Origin: a candidate division CSSED10-310 bacterium
Lineage (GTDB): Bacteria; CSSED10-310; JAFGJC01
Reading direction: 5' to 3'
DNA: 64,000 nucleotides
Assembly: GCA_016927905.1 (NCBI GenBank)
Contig: JAFGLW010000030.1
Span: forward strand, 62,001-126,000
The position numbers and the translations under genes are program-made. Under the pieces are notes generated by a model that saw only the letters and a list, made by a program, of their open reading frames with translations, made no database searches and had not been told where the DNA came from. How positions within the stretch are numbered: the stretch's first letter is position 1; every line of letters starts with the position of its first letter. Shown one piece after another: positions 24,643 to 32,089 of this stretch.

Positions 24643-25746
24643 ATGAAAATCGGGTGCGTCGTCGGAGCCAGACCGAACTACATGAAGATCGCACCCCTGC
24701 TGAATGCCCTGAAAAAATATCCGGATATCGAAATACGCCTGATTCATACCGGTCAGCATTATGACGACAGCATGTCGCGTGCCTTTTTCGACGATCTCGA
24801 TCTTCCCAGGCCGGATGATTATCTGGGGGTTGGATCTGGCAGCCACGCCGTACAGACAGCACATGTGATGACAGGTTTCGAGACGGTCTGCCTGAACCGG
24901 AGATTCGACAGGGTTGTCGTGGCGGGAGATGTCAATTCCACGCTCGCCTGCGCTCTGGCGGCTGCCAAATTGAATATCCCGGTGGCCCATCTGGAAGCCG
25001 GCCTCAGATCGTTCGACCGCAGGATGCCCGAAGAATTGAATCGCATCCTGACGGATGCAGTCTCCGATCTTCTGTTCGTCAGCGAACCCTCCGGGATGGT
25101 TAATCTCAGGCGCGAGGGGCGCGTCGGCCCCGGCGTGTTCTTAATTGGCAATATCATGATCGATACGCTTAGCGCTAATCTGACCCGGGCCATATCTCTG
25201 GACCTGCATACCCGGATGGGGTACGAAACCCGGAAATACGGATTGCTGACCATGCACCGGCCCGACAATGTCGATACCGATGCCGATCTTTCTCATCTGC
25301 TGGCGGTGCTGTGCGAAATATCACTGGAAATACCTCTGATATATCCGGTTCATCCCCGGGCGGCATTCCGGGTCAAACGGATTTTGAATTCCTCCGTCGT
25401 GTCGGCGGAACACCGGATACGGGTTACGGATCCTCTGAGTTATCTGGACAATCTTTGTCTGATGGCTCACGCCCGGATCGTTCTGACCGATTCCGGGGGG
25501 ATTCAGGAGGAAACGACACATTTGAATATCCCCTGTCTGACATTGCGCCCGAATACCGAGCGTCCCATTACGGTTGAGAAGGGAACCAACACGATTGTTG
25601 GAAAAGATCCGGAAAAGATCCGGACCGCTGTCCGTCAGGTGATGAACGGCACTTACAAAACCGGGGATCCGATTGATATGTGGGATGGCCGGACAGCCGA
25701 TCGATGCGCCCGGCTGATCGTCACCCATACCATGGCGGCCATGTGA
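24643..25746 (+). CDS. non-hydrolysing UDP-HexNAc 2-epimerase (WecB/WbpI family)
   Basis: A 367-residue GT-B-fold epimerase. Motifs: VVGARPNYMKIAPLLNALKK, AGDVNSTLACALAAAK, HLEAGLRSFDRRMPEELNR, LLTMHRPDNVD and LTDSGGIQEETTHLNIPCLT. It interconverts the C2 epimers of a UDP-HexNAc or uronate. Because WbpA-, WlbA- and WbpD-like genes stand just upstream, a WbpI-like step (to the ManNAc3NAcA form) is plausible, but the GARPNxMK type also includes enzymes of unknown substrate. ATG 24643 has AGGTGA upstream; GTG 24631 overlapping the CinA stop is the alternative. Confidence 0.9.
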   Translation: MKIGCVVGARPNYMKIAPLLNALKKYPDIEIRLIHTGQHYDDSMSRAFFDDLDLPRPDDYLGVGSGSHAVQTAHVMTGFETVCLNRRFDRVVVAGDVNSTLACALAAAKLNIPVAHLEAGLRSFDRRMPEELNRILTDAVSDLLFVSEPSGMVNLRREGRVGPGVFLIGNIMIDTLSANLTRAISLDLHTRMGYETRKYGLLTMHRPDNVDTDADLSHLLAVLCEISLEIPLIYPVHPRAAFRVKRILNSSVVSAEHRIRVTDPLSYLDNLCLMAHARIVLTDSGGIQEETTHLNIPCLTLRPNTERPITVEKGTNTIVGKDPEKIRTAVRQVMNGTYKTGDPIDMWDGRTADRCARLIVTHTMAAM

Positions 25747-25766
25747 GATCGATCCAGGCATTTTGC

Positions 25767-25796
25767 TTGATTGCATGCAACTTCAAGATTTATCAT
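25767..25796 (+). promoter_or_regulatory. putative promoter for the WecA-fusion gene
   Basis: TTGATT (25767-25772), 18-base spacer, TATCAT (25791-25796), 57 bases before the ATG at 25853. The spacer includes the 10-bp palindrome TTGCATGCAA. Confidence 0.4.
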
Positions 25797-25809
25797 ACAC
25801 ATGCTGTGA

Positions 25810-25832
25810 ATCCCGGACAGCTTGTCCGGGAT
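25810..25832 (+). promoter_or_regulatory. perfect hairpin in the leader of the WecA-fusion gene
   Basis: ATCCCGGACA and TGTCCGGGAT form a 10-bp stem with a 3-base loop, ending 20 bases before the start codon. No T-run follows, so it is not a standard terminator. It could stall RNA polymerase or control translation. Confidence 0.6.
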
Positions 25833-25852
25833 CATGAATTGAACTGAATTCG

Positions 25853-27784
25853 ATGAGTCTAATCATTACCGTATTTTCAATAGCGTTGCTCATTGCGCTG
25901 GTATTTACACCCGCAGTCAGACTGGCCGCCCGGAGATGGGGTGTGCTGGACAGTCCCGGGGAATATCGCCGTATCCATACCGGTGAAATTCCCCGACTGG
26001 GCGGTCTGGTGATTTTTGCCGCATTCTGGAGCCCTATCCTGCTTTCAATGACCGTTTTCAATCTGCATCCCGCCGGCCTGCTCATCCAGAATACCCGACT
26101 GCTCTGGGGATTGTTCGGGGGGAGTTTGCTTATTTTAAGTGTCGGGATTCTGGATGATTTCCGCGGTGTGCGGCCATTGCTGAAGATCCTGATTGAATGT
26201 GCGGCCGGTATGGTCATCTTCCTTAGCGGATTCAAGATTCTGTCCGTTCATACACCCTTTGGCGTGATCCATTTCGGGATGTTCGCGATTCTGATCACGA
26301 TGTTGTGGATCCTGGTGACCACGAATGCGGTCAACCTGATTGACGGAATGGATGGATTGGCAACCGGTGTGTGTCTGGTGGGCACGGTGGTGATATTCGT
26401 GTTTTCCGTACTGTCCGGGAACTGGATCAGTGCGCTTCTGATGGTGGCACTGGCCGGCTCGGCTCTGGGATTCCTGGTCTATAATTTCCATCCGGCCAGC
26501 ATTTTTCTGGGTGACTCCGGAAGCCTGCTGCTGGGATTCCTGCTGGGAAGCGTTGCGCTCCTGAGTTCTTCGTATCGCCATGCGGCAGTCGGTCTGGCCA
26601 TTCCACTGATCGTGTTCGCCCTGCCCATTGCCGATACTCTGCTTGCCATCATCCGGCGCTGGTCCAAACGCATGCGGATCAGTTCATCAGACAGGGAACA
26701 CATCCATCATCGACTGCTGTCCCGGGGATGGAGTCAGAACCAGGTGCTGGGAATCCTGTACGGTATCACCATTTTCCTTGGAATCATGGCCATCGTGCTG
26801 AGTATGTGCAGCACACGGTTTCAGTTTCTGATCGGGAGTTTTCTGATCGGCTCCCTTTTCATTCTGTTTCGCTGGATGAAATGGGGTGATTTCGAGCTGT
26901 TTTCCCGTCGGATTCAGCGGGATGTTCAGCGTACCCGGCAACGATCCGATCACTGGGAGCTGGTGAACACCGTCGGGAACGAAATCCGGCATGTCCGAAG
27001 CGAATACAGGTTGAAATATCTCCTGGACAGAATCTTCGAAGGTTTGGATATGGATCGGGTCGTTCTCATGACGGTTACGCCCTCCCTGACCGATATCGGA
27101 AAAACATTCTCGTACCGCTATATCAGCACCCGCAACGGGTCCGGGCTGGGCGGAAATAACATCTGGTCGGCGCGGCTTCAGCTTCGGGGGAAAAACCGCG
27201 TCCTGGGAAATCTGCACATCGTGAAGAATGCGGATCGGAGTGAACTGCCTTCCGATATCTCGGCCTGTATGCGGATTGTCTGCAATGAACTCGCATCGCG
27301 GCTGCTTCCGGATAAAGCGATCATGCCGCACCAGAACCCCGGAATTCCCGATCGTGACAATTGTGCCGATGCGGCCGGCAAAACCGGCAAAATTCTGGTT
27401 GTGCATGAGAACGAGTCATTATGCACGGTGACAACTCATCTAATGAATATGAATCTCAAAGTCGATTCAGCCGGAAGCCTGAAATCGGCCGAAACAATGC
27501 TCAGATCCCGTTTTTACCACCTCGTTTTCCTGGACACGAACACGGGATCTCATGGCATGTCACTGCAGGCACTTCTCAATATTGATCCGACACTGCCGGT
27601 CGTCGCCGTCGGTTCCGAATCCCACGGCATGGATATCAAGGCCGCTCTGGAACAAGGCGCGATCGCATCCTTGAACCGGCCGGTCCATCCTGAAACACTC
27701 AACCATCTGCTGAAAATAACTCTTTCCGGTCAGGCGGACGCAGCCATAGAAACGCTGCCCGCTGACCGCACTCAAGCCGGATAG
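25853..27784 (+). CDS. WecA-like polyprenyl-phosphate HexNAc-1-P transferase with GAF-like and receiver-like tail
   Basis: A 643-residue protein. Residues 1-345 are the MraY/WecA membrane enzyme with about ten helices: GEIPRLGGLVIF, GILDDFRGV, NAVNLIDGMDGLATG, FLGDSGSLLLGFLLG and DREHIHHRLLSRGWS, the catalytic Asp and His-rich motifs all present. It attaches HexNAc-1-phosphate to undecaprenyl phosphate. Residues about 355-515 are soluble with a GAF-like pattern (LKYLLDRIFEGLDMDRVVLM, RVLGNLHIVKNADRSELP). Residues about 525-635 are receiver-like (ILVVHENESL, phospho-acceptor Asp in LVFLDTNTG), but the acidic pair is replaced by Glu-Asn and the conserved Lys by Arg (SLNRPVHPE). Start at 25853 lacks a strong ribosome site. 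Final gene of the plus-strand half; it converges with the 26-kb minus operon six bases on. Confidence 0.88.
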   Translation: MSLIITVFSIALLIALVFTPAVRLAARRWGVLDSPGEYRRIHTGEIPRLGGLVIFAAFWSPILLSMTVFNLHPAGLLIQNTRLLWGLFGGSLLILSVGILDDFRGVRPLLKILIECAAGMVIFLSGFKILSVHTPFGVIHFGMFAILITMLWILVTTNAVNLIDGMDGLATGVCLVGTVVIFVFSVLSGNWISALLMVALAGSALGFLVYNFHPASIFLGDSGSLLLGFLLGSVALLSSSYRHAAVGLAIPLIVFALPIADTLLAIIRRWSKRMRISSSDREHIHHRLLSRGWSQNQVLGILYGITIFLGIMAIVLSMCSTRFQFLIGSFLIGSLFILFRWMKWGDFELFSRRIQRDVQRTRQRSDHWELVNTVGNEIRHVRSEYRLKYLLDRIFEGLDMDRVVLMTVTPSLTDIGKTFSYRYISTRNGSGLGGNNIWSARLQLRGKNRVLGNLHIVKNADRSELPSDISACMRIVCNELASRLLPDKAIMPHQNPGIPDRDNCADAAGKTGKILVVHENESLCTVTTHLMNMNLKVDSAGSLKSAETMLRSRFYHLVFLDTNTGSHGMSLQALLNIDPTLPVVAVGSESHGMDIKAALEQGAIASLNRPVHPETLNHLLKITLSGQADAAIETLPADRTQAG

Positions 27785-27789
27785 ACCGT

Positions 27790-30168
27790 TTACCGGTATC
27801 CGGATTTCACCCGACCATACAATTCGTCCAGCTTCGCCCGGATTCCCGGTTGGTTTCCAAATAAAAGAACATGTTCATACTGCTGAATCGCTTTCCGGAT
27901 CTGTCCGCTCCGTTCATATTCTGCAGCCAGCATTCTCCGGATTTCCATATTCCGCGGGAACCGCTCCGTCAGGCCGGTCAGATAGGTAACAGCCGCGTGA
28001 CTGTCTTTCAGGGTCCCGATGCAATGGGCTGTCTTCATGTGGGCACTCATATTTTCTGGATCGGTTGCCGCCGCCCGGGAATATGCCGCCAGAGCGTCTT
28101 GCTTTTTGCCGATCCGCCACTCGACATCACCAAGAAAGACCCAGAGAATCGATTGGTGTTCCGGCTCGGATACCCGCTGCAATCCCGAGCGGCAGATATC
28201 CCGGCAGAGCCGGTTGGTCTTAAGACCGTCCGCCTGCCGGGCATAATTCATCCAGTCTTCCGAACGGAAATCACCACTCATGGAATGGAAACTCATGGAA
28301 AGTAACAATTCAGCCTGATCCGGTTTCCCTGATTGCCGAAGAATGGCGGTCATCATTAGGGCGGTGCGGGGAGGCAGGTCCGACAGGATTTCGAGCATTT
28401 CCCGGGTCAACCCGCCATGATGCTCCATCAACTCGATTAAATGAAGCGTCAGAGGTTTGACATCTGCATCGGAGACCACCCGAACGATTCCGGCATATTC
28501 CCGAACGACGGAAGGAAGATTCGCCATTTCCGATAAAATCTCCATTCTGGCCATGATATAACCGACATTGTTCGGATCAAGCCGGATGGCTGCATCCAGC
28601 GCTGTCATCCTTTCGATCGCTGAATCCTGTTTTCGCTGCAGATTCAGCAGGACGGCTTTTGCATAATGCATGGGAGCTTGAACCGGATTTAAATCCAGGG
28701 ATCTGTCGATGGCCTGGCGGCAGGCCGACAGTATTTCCGGATCGGGGTTGTATTGGGCCATCCTGAGACAGGCTGATGCAATATCGGCATGGATCCGGTC
28801 GTCCATCGGCCGGAACCGGGAAGCCGTTTTCCAGAGCCGGATTCCCTGCCTGAAACGGCCGTGGTCGAACCGGTGTCTTGCGGCGTCGGACAGAACCGCA
28901 GCGGTCAGGTTGGTCACTGCCGGCAGTAAAAGAATCACCAGAAGCCAGCGAACCCGGCGCAGCACTGGCACGGAACCGTGCCCGGTTCGATTCCGGCCGT
29001 CGGCCAGTGCAATCGACAGCACAAATACCGTTGCCAGGGTATTAGCCGGCATCTGAAGACCGAAATCCAGAAAACTCAAGGGGATGACCGCCGCGAGCGC
29101 GCCGGCCGCTCCCACGACGATGTCACCGTTCGACTCCCTGCTGCGGAGTGAATTCAGCAGTCCCTTAGAGAGCACTCCCAGCCAGATGAACAGCAGAACC
29201 ACACCGGCCAGCCCGGTTTCCGCCGCCCACTGGAACGGGCTGTTGTGAGCCCGTACAATAAGGTTGGAAATTTTTTCCGGTTTGAACTGCCCGGACAGAT
29301 ACTCGAAATTTCCCAGACCGATTCCCCGGACAGGGTGAGCCCCGGCGGCTGTCAGGGCCGTTTTCATGGGCGCCCAATGGGCCGACATGAGCTGTTTCAG
29401 TTCGATGTGGCGCTGGAGATCCTGAAAGGTCCGGTCGGGAAAGAACAGGACTGCCGTGATCAGCAAAACAAGAAGAAATAACAGCAACCATGCGAAATGA
29501 CCCGCTTTTTTTCTCGTGAGAAACAGGGAAAAATAAACCGCGATCCCAACCGCCAACCCGATCAGAGGAGACGATTTGACATCCATCAACAGATAAAGGA
29601 ATGCACATGCGGCGGTGGCCAATCCCAGCAGGCCCATGTTCCGTTTCTGGTATCGAAGGAACACCCCGAGCGCCGGGAATAAAACCAAAACGGCGTAAAA
29701 TCCGAAATGGAAGCCGTGTCGAAAAAACCCGGGAACGGCATCCTGTCCGGACGAAAAAATAAGAAACGACCCGTGAGCCGCCGTCAGTATCAGGCTGAAT
29801 CCGAGCCAGCAGTTCACCTGGATCATCCGGGCGGAGGGAGGTGTCTGAAGAAGGATCCAGCCCACGGTGAAGAGATCCAACCAGAGAATCAGTGTGTCGA
29901 TACCCTTGGCGGAATGACTCAGGATCAGCCCGTTCAGGAGTATGTAAATCAGGAGCGCCGTGGAGGCATATCTCAGCGGCGGCGGAACCGTGCATTCCTT
30001 CGGGCGCGTGGATCCCGGAACTATCTGCAGGATCAGTGCGGTCAGTATCAACACATGCAGCAGGGCATATCCGGATGGTCGATAACCGGCCCATGCACAT
30101 GACAGGATGAAAATTGAACCGACGACGATCAGTCCCGGGAGGCTGTCACGGCTTTTTCCCGGATGCAT
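27790..30168 (-). CDS. O-antigen ligase-family membrane protein with C-terminal TPR repeats
   Basis: A 792-residue protein. Residues about 10-415 contain roughly 11-12 membrane helices with the Wzy_C/WaaL signature near 285-330 (HPVRGIGLGNFEYLSG, then RAHNSPFQWAAETGLAGVVL, with the conserved Arg and His). Residues about 430-792 are TPR-like (QAPMHYAKAVLLNLQRKQDS, WVFLGDVEWRIGKKQDALAA, YERSGQIRKAIQQYEHVL), predicted outside the membrane. Such ligase-TPR proteins attach or polymerise lipid-linked glycans, sometimes onto proteins. Last gene of the minus operon, one base after WecG-like. A second ligase/polymerase homologue is at 36593, so one may be the polymerase and the other the ligase. Confidence 0.85.
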   Translation of the reverse strand: MHPGKSRDSLPGLIVVGSIFILSCAWAGYRPSGYALLHVLILTALILQIVPGSTRPKECTVPPPLRYASTALLIYILLNGLILSHSAKGIDTLILWLDLFTVGWILLQTPPSARMIQVNCWLGFSLILTAAHGSFLIFSSGQDAVPGFFRHGFHFGFYAVLVLFPALGVFLRYQKRNMGLLGLATAACAFLYLLMDVKSSPLIGLAVGIAVYFSLFLTRKKAGHFAWLLLFLLVLLITAVLFFPDRTFQDLQRHIELKQLMSAHWAPMKTALTAAGAHPVRGIGLGNFEYLSGQFKPEKISNLIVRAHNSPFQWAAETGLAGVVLLFIWLGVLSKGLLNSLRSRESNGDIVVGAAGALAAVIPLSFLDFGLQMPANTLATVFVLSIALADGRNRTGHGSVPVLRRVRWLLVILLLPAVTNLTAAVLSDAARHRFDHGRFRQGIRLWKTASRFRPMDDRIHADIASACLRMAQYNPDPEILSACRQAIDRSLDLNPVQAPMHYAKAVLLNLQRKQDSAIERMTALDAAIRLDPNNVGYIMARMEILSEMANLPSVVREYAGIVRVVSDADVKPLTLHLIELMEHHGGLTREMLEILSDLPPRTALMMTAILRQSGKPDQAELLLSMSFHSMSGDFRSEDWMNYARQADGLKTNRLCRDICRSGLQRVSEPEHQSILWVFLGDVEWRIGKKQDALAAYSRAAATDPENMSAHMKTAHCIGTLKDSHAAVTYLTGLTERFPRNMEIRRMLAAEYERSGQIRKAIQQYEHVLLFGNQPGIRAKLDELYGRVKSGYR

Positions 30169-30169
30169 C

Positions 30170-30934
30170 TCAGTTCATTTCATCCCTGCCGACCGTCCGG
30201 CGGTGTTTTTCCAGCAGGATCCGCCACAGAAAGCGGGGCAGAACCAACTGGCGCTTCAGTCGTCGGGGTTGTCGGATCAGCCGGTACAACCACTCCAGAT
30301 TAATTCTCCGGCACCATTCCGGGGCGCGTTTCACATTGCCGGCGATCGTATCCAGCGTTCCTCCGATACCCTGGCAAAGTTTGACCTGCAGATCGGGGAA
30401 ATTGTTCCGGATGAAATGCTCCTGTCGAGGGCTGCCCAGCCCCACAAACAGTATTTCCGCTCCCGATGCATTGATCTTCCTGATCAAATCCGGTATCCCG
30501 GCTTCCGGAACATATCCGTTGCAGCGTCCGGCGACCTTCAGTCCGGGCAGACGCCTCAAAAGGATTTCGGTTGCTTTTCGATTGGTTTCTTCGGTTGATC
30601 CGTAAATAAATACGCTGAATCCCATTCGGACGGCCAGAACGCATAAATCCTGCATGAAATCTGCACCGGTCGTCCGCCGGATGCGGCAGCCACACAGAAA
30701 ACCGGCTGCCCACACGATGCCGATACCGTCAGGCAACAGCAGTGCGGCATCACGGAATATTCCCAGAAGATCCGGATCCCGTTTCAAGGCGAATACCTTC
30801 TCGGGATTCACAGCCAGCACGTATCCCCTGCGGACGGGATGCCGGATCAGCTGTTCCGCGAACCTGAGCGCTCCGGGCATATCGATTGCGTCGACCGGAA
30901 CATCCAGTATGTTCAGTCGATCCACGGTCGTCAT
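30170..30934 (-). CDS. WecG/TagA/CpsF-family glycosyltransferase (GT26)
   Basis: A 254-residue GT26 enzyme: INPEKV-like VLAVNPEKVFALKRDPDLLG, the catalytic-Asp segment LLPDGIGIVWAA, GADFMQDLC, FIYGSTEETNRKATEILLRR, FVGLGSPRQEHFIRN and the C-terminal RAPEWCRRINLEWLYRLIRQ that docks it to the membrane. It adds a ManNAc- or ManNAcA-type residue to a lipid-linked acceptor, which fits the WecA-like and WecB-like enzymes in the locus. ATG 30934 overlaps the previous stop by four bases. Confidence 0.93.
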   Translation of the reverse strand: MTTVDRLNILDVPVDAIDMPGALRFAEQLIRHPVRRGYVLAVNPEKVFALKRDPDLLGIFRDAALLLPDGIGIVWAAGFLCGCRIRRTTGADFMQDLCVLAVRMGFSVFIYGSTEETNRKATEILLRRLPGLKVAGRCNGYVPEAGIPDLIRKINASGAEILFVGLGSPRQEHFIRNNFPDLQVKLCQGIGGTLDTIAGNVKRAPEWCRRINLEWLYRLIRQPRRLKRQLVLPRFLWRILLEKHRRTVGRDEMN

Positions 30935-32088
30935 CCCGTTTCGGCCCGGTGCAGGCAGTATTCCGTCAGGGCGTGAAAAACCCAGGCCTGATTCCACCGG
31001 ATATAGGGGATGCGGTTTGTCAGAACCGGTGAATATCTGAAGTAAAAATACCCCCGGGGATCTCTCATGTGCCCGATCATCCAGTTCAGGATACGATCGG
31101 TCAACCCGCTGTACTCGTGATCGAAGCCGGAAAAAAATACGACAGCCTGGGCTGGTGAATGAATGTCGATCGGATAAATCCGGTTGCAGTAATACTTGGG
31201 TGTTCCATCATCCAGAAAAAAGCTGTTCGCATAAAACGACACACCTCTTCGGTAAGCCGGTTCCAGATCCGGGACCGTGTTTCGGTCCAGAAAATACCGG
31301 AGAGCCTGAAGGTTGAATCCCGTGTGAAAGGAATCGATCCATCGCTGATAACGCGATTCGGCGTAGTACCAGGATCCGTCGTCGCGCTGACGGTTCAGGG
31401 AATACATCATGCTGTTCAAGGCGGTTTCCCGCAATTCGGAATCGTTCATCCGGTCACTCAGCCGGTACAGGAACGAAGCACCCAGCAGGTTGGCGTTGTG
31501 AACGGCTGTGGTATCAAGGGGCGTGTAACTGAAACAGAAGCAATGTCCCTGTTCGGTGCGGTTGAGGTCCTTCAGGATGAAATCGCGAATGGGTAGGGCC
31601 AGATCCAGTGCCCGGTTCAGGCCGGTCCGGTGATGGGTGTCCAGAAGCGCGTGGCCGATGAATGCCGAATTGACGATGGTGGGAGTGTATTTCGGAATGA
31701 AAAAGGCGCGTGACTGCCAGTCGAAATTATATCCCCATCCATTGCCTGAACAACCGGGGCTTTTCATGGTTTCCAGCAGATCCATCAGGTGCCGGATTCG
31801 ATCCATGTAACACTCATCCGGCTGGATGCTGAAAAGCTTGGCATAACCCCAGAGAAACAGACCAAGACCCTTGGGATTGAAGGTTTTCCGGATCCTGAAC
31901 AGCGGTCGCGGATTGACCGGGCACCGCCGCATTATCTGGGTCCACGCGATCCGCCCGGCCCGTGTTCCCAGAGTCAGCACCGGCATCAGCGGACTATTCA
32001 GGGCATCGTAGGGATCGTATCCCCGGTAATTTTCCGAACGGACGTATTTCTCCAGGTCGTCGAGAACATTCCGGACGGACGGTGTCAT
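30931..32088 (-). CDS. alpha/alpha-toroid protein of polysaccharide loci
   Basis: A 385-residue soluble protein dominated by repeated helix pairs with conserved aromatic and glycine turns (GLGLFLWGYAKLFS, GNGWGYNFDWQSRAF, TPTIVNSAFIGHALLDT, DDGSWYYAESRYQRWIDSFH, TGFNLQALRYFL). This pattern belongs to six-hairpin/terpenoid-cyclase-like toroids; members in polysaccharide clusters are often mislabelled as delta-aminolevulinate dehydratase. The HTGFNL, WGYNFDW and DIHSPAQA motifs could form an active site, so a uronate epimerase, lyase or hydrolase role is possible but unproven. It lies between the MDR-Gfo fusion and WecG, one base after the former. Confidence 0.7.
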   Translation of the reverse strand: MTPSVRNVLDDLEKYVRSENYRGYDPYDALNSPLMPVLTLGTRAGRIAWTQIMRRCPVNPRPLFRIRKTFNPKGLGLFLWGYAKLFSIQPDECYMDRIRHLMDLLETMKSPGCSGNGWGYNFDWQSRAFFIPKYTPTIVNSAFIGHALLDTHHRTGLNRALDLALPIRDFILKDLNRTEQGHCFCFSYTPLDTTAVHNANLLGASFLYRLSDRMNDSELRETALNSMMYSLNRQRDDGSWYYAESRYQRWIDSFHTGFNLQALRYFLDRNTVPDLEPAYRRGVSFYANSFFLDDGTPKYYCNRIYPIDIHSPAQAVVFFSGFDHEYSGLTDRILNWMIGHMRDPRGYFYFRYSPVLTNRIPYIRWNQAWVFHALTEYCLHRAETG

Positions 32089-32089
32089 A

